Below are positions 1 through 11,519 of a stretch of 64,000 nucleotides of DNA, one piece after another. Position 1 is the stretch's first letter; every line of letters begins with the position of its first letter. The notes beneath the pieces are model-generated. The model saw nothing but the letters and a program-made list of their open reading frames with translations. It did no database searches and was not told where the DNA came from. Source of the DNA: Capsicum annuum (lineage: Eukaryota > Streptophyta > Magnoliopsida > Solanales > Solanaceae); the NCBI RefSeq assembly GCF_002878395.1, contig NC_061118.1, positions 85,820,521 to 85,884,520 of the forward strand, given 5' to 3'. Position numbers and translations under genes: made by a program.

Positions 1-630
1 AGTGGTAAAAATTCAAGGAATACTCCTTGATTGACATCTTACCTTGCTTTAGATTGACAAAACCTTCCACCTTTGCTTCCCTTAACTCCAGATGAAATAA
101 GCATTCCCAAAAACCACTTGAAAAATCATCCTATAGGGATGACTTAACATCATCACCCCTTGATTGTTCCCATTCCTTATACCATTGGTATGCTACGTCT
201 TTCAGTTGGTAGGTAGCAAATTCCAGACTCTCCACATTGATAGCATGCATAATATAAAATATCTTTTCTATCTCATCCATAAAAGCTTGAGGATCCTCCT
301 CAACCTTAACACCATTGAACACAAGAGGGTTCAACCTTATAAACTTGATATCTCTTATGGCCTAAAAAATTAGAGTAACAGAAGAACCATGCTCATACTG
401 AGAGGATAAAAACTATTCCAACAAATGAATAGACTTACAAAACTTCGCATTCATCATATCAGCCTGAGGAGCTCGAAAAGGACTAAAGGGAATTGATGGA
501 ACTCTAGGAGGACAACAAGGAACTGGACGTCTAGACTAGGTCTGGACCCCATAAGTAGGATATTTCCCATCAACATGTCCTCAAGTAAGATAGACGAGTT
601 TCCATGAGCTTAAGATCATCAAGGAGGCAT
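1..630 (-). pseudogene. gag: Element A: gag polyprotein, C-terminal part beyond the window edge, degenerate
   Basis: This is a Ty3/gypsy capsid-type gag read on the minus strand. The likely start is the ATG at 630-628, giving MPP as in related gag proteins. The best-preserved block is 334-131, where NPLVFNGVKVEEDP, FATYQLKDVAYQWYKEW and related motifs match the retrotransposon gag domain. The next block (130-1, another frame) continues with a recognisable LELREAKVEGFVNLKQGK segment. Between 630 and 335 the frame is broken by stops. Downstream gag and pol lie left of the window. In family members Gag forms the virus-like particle and packages the RNA; this copy cannot. It sits directly 3' (minus sense) of a leader and a Met-tRNA primer site, as expected. 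Confidence 0.85.
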
Positions 631-829
631 GATATAAAAGGAAAACAAACAAAGAATAGAGAAGATTTTAGGATCATAGTCTCTACAGCTTGAAAATAGA
701 ACACGAGTTAGAAAAACATTCCTGAATGCCTTGTAGCCTATCCCTTATGAGTGTTGTATGATACATACCATTAAAAGTGACTCTACTCAATATAGATTTG
801 TCGTATACCATATTTACCATGAAGTTGGT
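631..829 (-). other. Element A: untranslated leader between primer site and gag
   Basis: This is about 200 bases between the PBS and the probable gag start. I see no coding signal. It does not obviously carry the conserved leader block found in elements B, D, X and Z, which fits A belonging to another LTR family. Confidence 0.5.
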
Positions 830-842
830 GCTCTGATACCAA
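830..842 (-). other. Element A: primer-binding site (initiator Met-tRNA type)
   Basis: The minus strand reads TTGGTATCAGAGC. Its 12-base core is the complement of the 3' end of plant initiator Met-tRNA, the usual primer of Tekay/Del-like chromoviruses. The LTR end lies two bases away (position 845). It is intact and correctly placed between LTR and gag. Confidence 0.85.
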
Positions 843-844
843 TC

Positions 845-1747
845 TAACATGACCCAAACTAGGGCATAGTCATATCGGGCATCTTAAGTCCAACCAGGAC
901 CAAAGACCATCCCCACTACCTAACCATAACCGCCCTGCACCCTATGTCAGATGAATTCTAAATATATAATAAGATAAAACAAGAATAATTTAAAAACATT
1001 AAGTAAAATCTATAATCTTAATCCAACAACCTTAATCAAATATCTGATTTTTGCCAATACTAATACCAAGGATGACACCAATACTGTCATAGCCCATGCC
1101 CATAGTTTTCTGACAAAGCCTCTATCTAGAATTAATAACATCCGATTGGGATATGCCCCAAACCATAGCAATAGCCAAACCAAATAAATAATAAAAATAA
1201 AAGAAATTCATAGCATGTAATAGAGCCTTTTGGAGTATGGAGGCTCACCACTTCAATCTAACTCAAAGTTGTCCCTGAATCTAAGTTACTAAGTAGGAGA
1301 AATAGTAGTATGGCCGGTTTCTGTATCGTATGGGATACAGTGCCTGAAGATAATTAGCATAGTAAACACTAGAATGTACTCGGGGATAAGATAAAATAGT
1401 GCCAGTAATTCAAAACCAAAGTAAATAACCACATGCAATCACATAGATACAGATATAGATCATGCCAGGATAGGGAACTAGGTTTAGAATGTATTTAAAA
1501 TCTTAACCTGGTCAAAGTAGCTTGATCATGCTTAAACCACCCACGAGCTGTATGGGTTCAACTCCTCTATTGAAAGAGACCCAGTATGTGTTAGCCACAT
1601 GACTGAAGAAAAAAATTTGAGATGACTAGTACATCTCCCAAAACATAAAGTGTGATATCATGCACATGGTCATAATGACAAAACCTCACATCAGCAAATG
1701 TTAGTTTCCAGTGTCGGTCCCCTCAGGACCCTTACCTTCCATCACTT
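845..1747 (-). repeat. Element A: 5' LTR, 3' portion (before B insertion)
   Basis: The LTR end next to the PBS reads GGGTCATGTTA on the minus strand, close to the GGGTCATGACA that ends W's LTR. The segment aligns patchily with 18987-19868 of Y's LTR, for example the block around GGCTCACCACTTCA at 1246-1259 and 19377-19390. A and Y therefore belong to related LTR families. Alignment with Y's LTR stops at 1747 and resumes at 10577, so element B inserted here. Confidence 0.75.
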
Positions 1748-4618
1748 TGTAACACCCCAAATCTGGTACCCAGAATGTTACACGATGTTCATGACCCCAA
1801 GAGACTACAAGCTAACCCATGACATATATCTGTAGCTGAGCACTGAATAATATGCTGTAATATGTAGAATATAAGTTGTAAGGCCATAAGGTTCAAAACT
1901 GAACTAATACTGAATATAAAATAATGTCTGTAATGGAGTATAACAATACCCAAAACTTAAATAATCTATCTGAAACATGTTATAGTCTGAAAGCCTCTAA
2001 ACTGTCTAAAAACTGTGGAGTTGATGGGACATGTCCCCAACTAACACCAAACTATTTAAATAATAAAGTAATAAAATAATCATGCTTTTCTCGAATAATG
2101 AGGACTCACTGCAATTCTGGCTGCTAAACATCTTATCTACTAAGGATTGTTAGGAACTTGTGCTTCTAAACCTATGGTATAAAACACCATAGTGCAAATG
2201 CATCAGTATGTTGAATGTACTGGTATGCAAGTGAGGTAGGTTAAATGCAAAGGTTCATATGCATGAACAATAATAACTGACTGTATAACATGAATGAGAG
2301 AATACATACATGAATACATAACTATAACAGAGATCGTGATAATGCTGACTCTTGAATTCTGAAAATATAGATTTTCTGATATCTAAGTACTAATATTGGG
2401 ATACTGAATGACTAATTCTACTGAATCCTAAGAGACTGATGTTATTTTACTAATAGAGGAAAGACTGCTTTTGACAGTTCTAATTATGAAGAACTGGTCT
2501 GATTGACTGCATCTGATAGTTCTGAGATTGAATACTGATAACATGAGTTTCGTATAATTAATACACCATTAACTAAGTTTATGATAACATGATTACTGAG
2601 TATGAATACTGATAGCATGAGTGACTATATCTGACAGTCTTGATACTGATGGAACTAGTTGAGTTCTGTACTTTACTGAGTTGACTGTGTCTGACAGTCT
2701 TGAAATCTGTAGAACTAAACTGAGTTCTATTTCTGAGACTGGATCTGAAATTAAGACTATGGAAGGTAATCATCTAATCGACATGCCCCAAAACTGAACT
2801 GGTGCGGTCCAACCTAGAAACCTAACTGGAAGTATGTTAGTGTCGTGCCACGGGTAAAGACAAGTTATGAGTATACCCTCTCTGACTTGGAGCTCTTCCG
2901 TCAACCCCTCCTGGTAGGTAACCCAAATAAGATGTATAAATCCCTAAATGCATAGAGTACATCTCAACCTACTCTTGCTATGTAGTTATGGAACACAAGG
3001 ATTGCTTCTAAGGATTTCACCCTCCACTGAATCATAGGTAAGACCCCATCCTTGGGTTAACTCGATGCTGAATCCTACTCCCAGCTAAATAGACACTGAA
3101 CTGATTAACTAAACTAAAATAATACTAATGGTATTGTTTAGCGGTGCTAAACTGAGTCACTGAGTTTTGTTGACCGACGGAATACTATTGAGATTTGAGA
3201 ACTGACGGAGAGTACTAAAGTTAGTGAGTTTTATGAGAATACTGAGATCACTGAGTAAGATTGGACTGATATTGAGTTTACTGAGTTTTCCTAAGTTATG
3301 TCACTGACTGAATTCTACTATTTATGGCTTGACTGAGAGTCATGAAAATAGGACACTGGCTCTAGGGACACAGCTAAATTTTCAGGTATAAGTACCCCCA
3401 GGACTCGATAGCATGAAACTAACAGGACATGACACTTCTTGAACACATGACCAATATCAACAATTCATAATACATTAATTCAGGGATTTCATGAAGCTCG
3501 TGGTTATCATAGTCTTGTACATGAATGGAATTGTATATAAACATATCATACTTCCATCACCCTAATCTCATGGATATTCCCTCAACTATTCATAATGCAC
3601 ACAATATCATGGAAGTCATTCTTTGTCATAGGGTAAATCATGCATTCATAACTTGGGTCAAAATTAAGCTATAATGCATAATTTCTATTCTCTTAGGTAT
3701 TTTAGAAAACATCTAGGACGCATGACTTAGGGCAGAGGTATGACCATCAAATTAATACAACAAAACTCTATATTTCAACTTAATTTCACATGCTTCAGAC
3801 CACTCACTAGCATAGGTTCATGAACAACATATAAGGATTCCAAATTTGGAATCATACAACCATAATCACATGAACATAATCAACCCACAACAAAATATTC
3901 ACAATACAAGATTTAAAACTTGATTCTTGGGCTTCATGGATGAAAGAAATCCATGAATGAACACTGTGCATAGCTTAGTTCTTGATTCTACAAATATTGA
4001 CGAAGAGATTCTTGAATTTGAGTCTTGAATTTGAATCACCAATTGAAAACCCTAGCTTGTTCTTGAGAGAAACTTGAGAGAAATAATATATTTTGGGTGA
4101 ATTATGGCTGAATCACGTGTTATTGGGTATATATAGGGGTGAGAAATTGACCCTTTTAACCGTTGGACGCGTATTTTAATTTTGTGAACATTTATCAATT
4201 TTCATCCTTAGCGCGATGCGGTGCTATTGCGCCATATCTCTGGAAGTGACAAATAGGAAATTGCATGGTGGTGCAATGCGGAGCTATCGCATTGTAACTT
4301 TGTTTGCGACCCAGAAGTTTGGCGCAATGTGCCACTATCATGGAGCAACACTTGAAATTGATAATTTCCATTTAACTTGGCTCCATGATGCATTGATGGC
4401 TCAGGTGGCACACTGTCTTACTAAAATGGCTCTAACTCTTCTCCCGGGTGTCGAATTTAAGTGAATTTGGTATCGATGGAAGGATTATTCAATTTTCCAC
4501 ATGATAAAAATTGAAAATAGTGAAAATACCACATGTATAAAGGTGGATTTTTCTTTAAAACAAGTTCTTAACATTTTTGGGATGATTTTTAAACTAGGTA
4601 GAAATACAAGGTATTACA
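1748..4618 (-). repeat. Element B: 3' LTR
   Basis: This is a colinear copy of 7718-10576. It contains a tract at about 2480-2760 in which motifs such as GACTGCATCTGA and CTGACAGTCTTGA recur. The same tract appears reversed in D's LTR. A run of GC-rich imperfect palindromes lies at 4208-4400. A minus-strand TATA-like CCTATATATAC is at 4127-4137. A conserved start-of-transcript-like stretch with AAGCTAGGGTTTTC (minus) is near 4040-4055. Confidence 0.88.
4127..4137 (-). promoter_or_regulatory. Element B 3' LTR: TATA-box-like site
   Basis: The minus strand reads CCTATATATAC, between the palindrome cassette and the CTCTCAAG/CCCTAG stretch that is probably early transcribed sequence. The equivalent site in the other LTR is 10083-10093. 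Placement and conservation in both copies suggest the Pol II promoter; there is no direct evidence of use. Confidence 0.55.
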
Positions 4619-4620
4619 AT

Positions 4621-4632
4621 ATCACCCCCTTG
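4621..4632 (-). other. Element B: polypurine tract
   Basis: The minus strand reads CAAGGGGGTGAT just before the LTR start TGTAATACC. Upstream in minus sense is TTCGATTATGAATG, a decayed form of the hairpin seen before the tract in Z and Y. The layout matches D's AAAGGGGAAATAT at 54887-54899. Confidence 0.75.
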
Positions 4633-7569
4633 GGAACATTCATAATCGAATGAGACTAATTGAAATGGGAGGAACGATAAACTGAAGTTCATAATGAACA
4701 TGAACAATTGAAATAAGACGACCTGACTGACATTACTGAGATTCATACTGTGCTTGCATATTTGATGCATGATTTCATGACTGAGCTGATACATAAATGT
4801 ATGACTAAAATTATTGATAAGTTGATCATGCATATCTGATGCGTGAATATGTGACTGAACTGACTCATGAACATGTGACTGAATATGTAAGGGTAAAGAT
4901 ACCAAGTTTAAAATGAAAACTGAGAATAGAACTAAATACCATATTTTTAACTAAAACCTGAACATGAAACTGGATAAGCTTGAGGAAAGCTATTACCTTG
5001 GGCTGAGTCTGAGCTTAATTACTAAATATTTATGAGCAAAAACATGAGAACATAACTGGGTCTACAACGTGACACATGAGCTAAATATCGTGATCTAAAC
5101 TTTTCCCCTAAATACATGGCTCACGGCTGAGATATAAACTTGGGGGTCAACTTATGAGTACCCCTTACTCCTAAACTGGATTCATTATTAAAAAAAAGAA
5201 TGAGATGTTCTTGTCATGAAAGTTTGGGGATTCATAGTGTATCTCCCCCTTTAGACACTACGTCCCTTGAAGAATACTGACTTGGCTGAGTTGCTGAACT
5301 GAATATTTGGGATCTAAAGCTGAGGCATAATACATGAACTGGGATGATCTTGCACTTTTCTAATTGGTTCATCTTAAAATAGTTACATTCATGAGGCTTA
5401 AGATAGCACATCTAGATGGAAAGGATGGAAACCCAAACCATGTAAACTTATCCATCTAACTGACAGACTGACTTTCTAGTTTTACGGACTAACTCGTGAT
5501 GAAAACTTACAGTTGATTAGAGCCTTTCTTTATCACTCTTTATATAGAGTTCTAGTGGCCTTAGGGCATAAGGAAATCTTTTCCTTTTCTAAACAAGACA
5601 GCTAAATAAGAAAATCATCACATAGCTAAAGTTTGGTAAGATAAGTTGAGGCCTGCGAACACACTTGAAAATGAAATGACTAAGCCTCTTGCATTGCAAC
5701 TGATATTACTGAAAAGAGTCACATGGGTGTTGAAAACATATGCATAAATATGCTAACTTATCTGATTAACTGGGTATCTGATAGCTGAATATTGGACGTG
5801 TAAGACTGGACTGTACTTGGTCTAAATAGCTGGACTGAGACTACAAAGTATTATACATAGAAGGTAATGACTAACTAGGTAACAAGAGGTAACTGAGCAT
5901 GAATTCATGAAGACGGTATTATTTGAGAATGCAAGACCAAGGCGTATAACACAATTTTGAAATAGTCTGTAGACTTGTACACTATGGTCAACCAAACCTG
6001 AAACTGAATTGAGTTGTTGATCTGATTACTAGACTGAGACTGTGACTGAGACTATAACTAAGCCTGTAACTGAGACTTATACTAGAATTGAATACTGAGT
6101 TCTGATAACTAAAATTGTAACTAACATGGTTACTGAGTTTTTGGATAGCCTTGCAGTGAAGACCAACATTAGTAGAGAATCAAAATGTATACTCTTACTC
6201 ACACTCTATAATTACCCAACTTCTAATTACAACCTCTTGCTAGCCCTTTACTGGCACACTAACATAAAATTCAAGCCTATCTTCATCACTACACCCTCAT
6301 GTAAAATAAGCATGCATAATCTTGTCTTAACATAAAACATCCACTCTCTCCTTCTAAGCAACTGCCCATCACTACACTATTTTCACAAAGAGAGCTTACT
6401 GAAGGGTTAAATTAGGAAGACATAAAGCATGAATGAACACTAACTTAACTCGACACTTGATTGAAGCCTGAGGAATAGAATATAAACATTATAGATTCAC
6501 TAAGAGGTCTAAACTGAGGATATGCATAACATAGTCTGAATTTAACTGATCACTAGAGGTGTAGCATGAGCCATCGAGGATGAGTATACTATAAAGTGTG
6601 ACATGAGTACATGAGTCATGAGCTACATGACTGGAGTTTTGAGTTTTCTGCATTTATGGGACATGATTTGCATTACTAAGGGGAATAGAACTGAACTCCT
6701 TATGCTGGGAACTGGAATCGTATATGATTCTATGGAAAGAATATAAATATAAGCTGTGTTCATAAAACTGAGATGTGAGGCATAAGTAGGCATCATACTG
6801 ACTGAAGTACCAAACTTTACACTGAGATAAGGATAGGTCAGGAATCATCTTCCCTTATTGCTTTTCTATACGTACTGGCACTACTACTAGAATCTGGGGG
6901 GCATTAATTGGTAAATTGATCTATCATCTCCCCCTTGGCTTTAAGACATCATCATAAGTCTGTAAATACTTTACTAAACTCTAAACTGAACCGCAATCAT
7001 CATCACATACTTACACTTTGTTCAATACATGCTTGCCTTACTAAACACATCATCTGGTTCTATTTCTTCATATACTACTAATATTACATCTCCTAATTCA
7101 CATCCACGCCTCCATACTTAATTTTAAATCAATAATCTTAGATTCTTGCTTACATTGTTCAAAACTATTGGTTTACCTTGGTATGACTATCTCCATAAAT
7201 ACATAATATGTTCAACCTAGATAATGTTATTCCAACTCTAATACTACCAAACTCCTGAGTTTATGCTTCTAACTCTAGGTAATATGCTATCATAGAATTC
7301 TGAAAAGGGATATGATGGCATATTAGTTCTCATGATCATGAATAAGAGCTGTACATCTCTGGAACATAACTGAACTAATGAGATAGTTTTGAGCTTGTGG
7401 GCAATCCCATACTAATTATCTGCGGGGACTATTTAAGAAAGCCCTATCTCTAGGACTTTGAGCTTCATTGTTTCTTTTACCTTGAAAGTAAGGTGAAGTT
7501 GACATGAGTGAATTAAGAGGAGAATCTACTTAAGTTTTTTAGAGAAATTTTCTATAGCACAATCTGAGA

Positions 7570-7700
7570 CATGAAAGAAGGGAAACTATTCCTAAAACAT
7601 CTCATAGCCTCCCGCACATAAGTGTGGAGCACAACACACCCATGCACAAGACTTTACTACATGCAGCTGTTTAGACTTCCTAGGACACTGTTGAACCTTT
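7570..7700 (-). other. Element B: conserved leader (packaging-signal candidate)
   Basis: In minus sense, starting at the PBS, the leader contains GGTTCAACAGTGTCCTA, AGTCTTGTGCATGGGTGT (7653-7636) and GGCTATGAGATGTTTTAGGA (7609-7590). All three recur in the same order and spacing after the PBS of D (49852-49990), and in recognisable form in Z and X. B encodes nothing, so its conservation points to an RNA-level role such as packaging or dimerisation (inference). Confidence 0.7.
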
Positions 7701-7714
7701 GACTCTGATACCAA
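7701..7714 (-). other. Element B: primer-binding site (Met-tRNA type)
   Basis: The minus strand reads TTGGTATCAGAGTC, three bases (AAC... spacer) from the LTR end at 7718. It differs from the usual TTGGTATCAGAGC by one late base. Confidence 0.85.
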
Positions 7715-7717
7715 GTT

Positions 7718-10576
7718 TGTAACTCCCCAAATCAGGTACCAAGAACGTTACATAGTGGTCATGACCCCAAGGGACCTTAAGCAAACCCATGATTGATATC
7801 TGTAACTGAGTACTGAATAATATACTATAAATATGTAGAATATAAGTTGTAAGGCCATAAGGTTCAAAACTAAACTAATACTGAATATAAAATAATGTCT
7901 ATAATGGGTTATAACAATACCCAAAATTGAAATAAACTTTCTGAAACATGTTATAGTCTGAAAGCCTCTAAACTATCTAAAAATTATGGAGTTGATGGGA
8001 CATATCCCTAACGAACTCCAAACTACAAAAATAATAAAATAATAAAATAATTATACTATCATCGAATGATGAGGACTTACTGCTAGTCTGGCTGCTGAAC
8101 ATCTGATCTATTAAGGATGCTTGGAAACTCATGCTTCTAAACTTATGGTATAAAATACTATAGCACAAATGCATTAGTACGTTGAATGTACTGGTATGCA
8201 AGTGAGGTAGGCTAAATAAAAGGGTTCATATGCATGAATAATAATAACTGATTGTATAACATGAATGTGAGAATACATACATGAATACATACCTATAACT
8301 AAGATCGTGATAACTGACTCATGAATTCTGAAAAATATGGATTTACTGATATCTGAGTACTGATATTGGGATACTGATTAGCCGAGTGTATTGTATACTG
8401 AGAGATTGATGTTATTTTACTAAAAGAGGAAATACTATTTTTGATAGTTTTGATTATGAAGAACTGGTCTGATTGACTGCATCTGACTGTCCTGAGTCTG
8501 AGTACTGATAACATGAGTTTTGTATAATTAATATACTATTAACTGAGTTTGTGATAACATAATTACTGAGTATGAGTACTGATAACAGTAGTGACTATAT
8601 CTGACGGCCTTATACTGATGGAACTAGCTGAGTTTTGTACTGTACTAGTTGACTGTGTCTGACAGTCTTGAAATTTGTAGCACTGAACTTAGTTCTATTT
8701 CTGAGACTAGATCAGAAACTAAGACTGTGGGAGGTAATCATCTAACCAACATTCCCCAAAAATAAAATGGTGAGGTCCAACCTATAACCTCAGCTGGAAG
8801 GGTATCAGAACCATACCATGGGTAAAGACAAACTGTGAGTATACCCTCTATGATAGGGAGCTCTTCTGTTAACCCCTCCTAGAAGGTAATCCAAATAAGA
8901 TGTATAAATCCCTAAATACGTAGGCTTCTTCTCAACCTACAATGTCTACGTAGTAATAGAACATAAGGATTGCACCCTCTACTAAATAATAGGTGATTCC
9001 ACATCCTTAGGTTCTCTCAGTGCTGAATCCTACTCCTAACTAAATAGACACTGAACTGATTAACTGAACTGAACTGATATAAATGGTATTATTTAGCAGA
9101 GCTAAAATGAGTTCATTGAGTTTCGTTGACTGAAGGAATGCTACTGATATCTGAGGACTGACGGAGAGTACAGAAGTTACTGAGATTTCTAGGAATACTG
9201 AGATTACAGAGCAAGACTGGACTGATACTGATTTTACTAAATTTTCCTAAGTCATATGACTGACTAAATTCTTTTAATCATGGCTTGACTGAGAGTATCA
9301 TGAAAATAGGATACTGGCACTAGGCACACAATTAAATTTTTGGGTACAAGTACCCCCAGGACTCGATAGCATGAAACTGACAAGACATGACACTTCTTGA
9401 ACACATGACCAATATCAACAATTCATAATACATTAATTTGGGTATTTCATGAAGCTCATAGTTATCATAGTCTTGTACATGAATGAAATTGCATATAAAC
9501 ATGTCATACTTTCATCACCCTAATCTCATGGAAATTCTCTCAACCATTCATAATGCACACAATATCATGGAAGCCATTCTTAGTCATAGGGTAAAGCATG
9601 CATTCATCACTTGGGTCACAATTAAGCTATAATGTATAGTTTCTATTCTCTTAGGAATTTTATCAAACACCTAGGATGCATGACTTAGTTCATAGGCTTG
9701 ACCATCAAATTAAAACAACAAAACTCCATATTCTAACTCAATTTCACATGCTTCAGACCATATAGTAGCGTAGGTTCATGAACAACATAAAAGGATAACA
9801 AATTGGGAATCATACAACCAAATCACATGAACATAATCAACCCACAACAAAATATTCCCAATACAAGATTTAAAACTTGATTATTGGGCTTCATGGATGA
9901 AAGGAATACATGAATAAACATTGTGCATCCCTTAGTTATTGATTTTATGAAGATTGATGGAGAGATTCTTGAATTTGAGTCTTGGATTTGGATCCCCAAT
10001 TGAAAACCCTAGCTTATTCTTGAGAGAAACTTGAGAGAAACAACATATTTGGGTGAATTATGGCTGAATCATGTGTTATTAGGTATATATAGGGGTGAGA
10101 AATTAACACTTTTAACCCTTGGATGTGCATTATAATTTTGTGAACATTTCTTGATTTTTCATCCTTGGCGCGACATAGCGCTATCACGCTATATCTCTGT
10201 AAAGTGACAAATGGGAAATTGCATGGTGGATTGACACGAAGCTATTGCGTTGCCACTTTGTTTGTGACCTAAATATTTGGTGCGATGTGCCACTATCATG
10301 GAGTAACACTAGAAATTGACAATTGTCATTTAAGCTAGCTCTGCGACGTGCTTATTGCTTAGGTGTCACACTGTCTTACTAAAGTAGCTCTAACTCTTCG
10401 CCAGGGTGTCAGATTTTGGTGAATTTGGTATCAATGGAAATATTATTCACTTTCCCACATGATAAAAAGTGAAAATATTGAAAATACCACATGTATAAAT
10501 ATGGATTCATCTTTAAAACAAGTTTTTAGTATTTTTGGGATAATCTTTAAGCTAGGTAAAAAGACGGGGTATTACA
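7718..10576 (-). repeat. Element B: 5' LTR
   Basis: This is a 2859-base copy of 1748-4618 with the same order: unique 3' part, CTGACAGTC-rich tract (about 8460-8720), 5' untranslated-like segment, TATA-like site, GC-rich palindrome cassette (10165-10360), conserved module (10399-10450) and LTR start. Many point differences from the other copy indicate an old insertion. As the 5' LTR it would drive transcription toward lower coordinates. Confidence 0.88.
10083..10093 (-). promoter_or_regulatory. Element B 5' LTR: TATA-box-like site
   Basis: The minus strand reads CCTATATATAC, identical in core to 4127-4137 in the other LTR. It lies about 490 bases inside the LTR start, downstream of the palindrome cassette. 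This is the copy that could have driven B's transcript. Confidence 0.6.
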
Positions 10577-10690
10577 GCTTTGCTGCTCGATCCTCCATAA
10601 GCCCATATTAAAACCATTTACATATTCCAACAATTTACCAAGGAGTCTTTTGTTTAGGCACTAATCATTGGTATCGTAAGACCAAAATTA
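10577..10690 (-). repeat. Element A: LTR, continuation after B
   Basis: The sequence GCTTTGCT ... ATTAAAACCATT resumes the alignment with Y's LTR exactly where 1747 leaves it (19869 onward). Alignment fades after about 10690, where A's LTR is truncated and element C sequence begins. The remaining roughly 1.2 kb of this LTR is missing. Confidence 0.65.
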
Positions 10691-10925
10691 GAGTTTGCAA
10701 GTCTTTTTTTTATGACATACCAAAACCATTAAACCAAGTCAACTCCAAAGTCTCCAATTAAACCAAAACCTTGACCACCAATATAGATCACCATTGGATA
10801 ATCTATCAATGCTTGGGGCTTACGTAATCTTCGGCTATCATAAATCTTATGCTTTCCATTTTGTTCAAGAGGATAATATTGGGAAGTCATAGGCCCACCA
10901 TAGTGATTTTGAAGTTTACCGATCA
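10691..10925. other. Unassigned stretch between A's LTR and C's protease
   Basis: This lies outside recognisable LTR and pol sequence. A minus-strand frame at 10926-10729 stays open for 65 residues with a protein-like composition (SQYYPLEQNGKHKIYD), but I recognise no family and an in-frame stop precedes its ATG. It may be chance, a captured fragment, or the gag-pol junction of C. Confidence 0.25.
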
Positions 10926-11420
10926 TTTTCTAAGTTGACAAATCATTTACTTTTAGACTTGATGGAATAGTTGAAAATGGATTGGTATAAGTGGGATTGC
11001 ATATTTTACCTATAGATATTGGATTTTGATGTAGATCCAAAAGACCCATTTATTTTAAGACATCTATTTTTGGGATATTGGCATGCTATAATAGATGTAA
11101 ATACTGGATCTAACTATGCAAGATCATGATAAAGTTGAGGTGTTTGATGTATGTAAAGAATGAAGTTGCTATCTATTTATAAGGAGTTATCTAGTATTAT
11201 AATGATAGATCTTGATTTAGAACTTCCACTTATTACTTTTAAGGATCCCTTAGAAAGAGATTTCATGGGGCATGATATCTTTGGAGATGCAGACACTAAT
11301 GAGACAGTTCAACTTCTTGATGTGGCAAGCATCCCAATTCAGAAGGGCAGATTCGAGCCTCTAAATAGACCCTTAGCCTTCCTCTTATGCCGTCTATTGA
11401 TAGATCTCCTAAACTAGATT
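10926..11420 (+). pseudogene. Element C: aspartic protease and protease-RT linker, Athila/Tat-like
   Basis: The frame at 10935-11040 reads KSFTFRLDGIVENGLV, a stop, then LHILPIDIGF and FDVDPKDPFILRHLFL. This matches the second half of Athila/Tat proteases (ILGRPFL-type block); the catalytic DxG region is upstream and missing. The 11160-11417 frame continues with FKDPLERDFMGHDIFGDADT and LLDVASIPIQKGRFEPLNRP, the typical linker before the RT. Several stops and frame changes make it dead. The retroviral-type protease of the family cleaves the Gag-Pol polyprotein. C's gag and 5' LTR are absent. Confidence 0.75.
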
Positions 11421-11519
11421 TGAGGATTTTCCCCTACATTTCAAGTATGATTTCTTAAGGGGAGCTACACCTTACCTATTATTCTATTTGGAAAACTATA
11501 TGATATACATGTTAAACAG

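Larger units (their letters stand above)
4619..7717 (-). other. Element B: non-coding interior
   Basis: About 3.1 kb, without gag-pol motifs on either strand and with only short random-looking ORFs. It is colinear with Z's interior (26420-30456). Shared landmarks include the block around CATCTCCCCCTTGGCTTTAA at 6926-6945 (compare about 28180-28200), TATCTCCCCC at about 5240 (compare 26702), and the ACTACTAGAATCTG stretch. Near its 3' end (about 4700-4880) it carries GCATATCTGATGC-type repeats that match D's 3' UTR in reverse. I infer a cis-acting cargo of leader, spacer and 3' UTR rather than a decayed gene set. Confidence 0.75.
1748..10576 (-). mobile_element. Element B: non-coding LTR retrotransposon (LARD-like), inserted in A's LTR
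   Basis: Two direct repeats of about 2.86 kb (1748-4618 and 7718-10576) flank a 3.1 kb interior with a correctly placed PBS (7701-7714) and polypurine tract (4621-4632) on the minus strand. No gag, protease, RT or integrase motif is visible inside, which is the LARD architecture (large retrotransposon derivative). The LTRs start TGTAATAC and end GTTACA in minus sense. Flanks CACTT (left) and GCTTT (right) look like a decayed 5-bp target duplication. Both flanks match consecutive parts of Y's LTR, which shows B is nested in A. Movement would need proteins in trans; element D has matching LTR, leader and 3' UTR. Confidence 0.88.

Noticed and set aside
830..842. tRNA gene fragments at the primer-site sequences
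   Set aside because: Only 12-20 bases match tRNA 3' ends and each is positioned beside an LTR; no cloverleaf sequence surrounds them.
4594..4905. 103-codon minus-strand frame
   Set aside because: It runs across B's purine tract from the 3' UTR repeats into the LTR; the composition is repeat-driven and no family is recognised.
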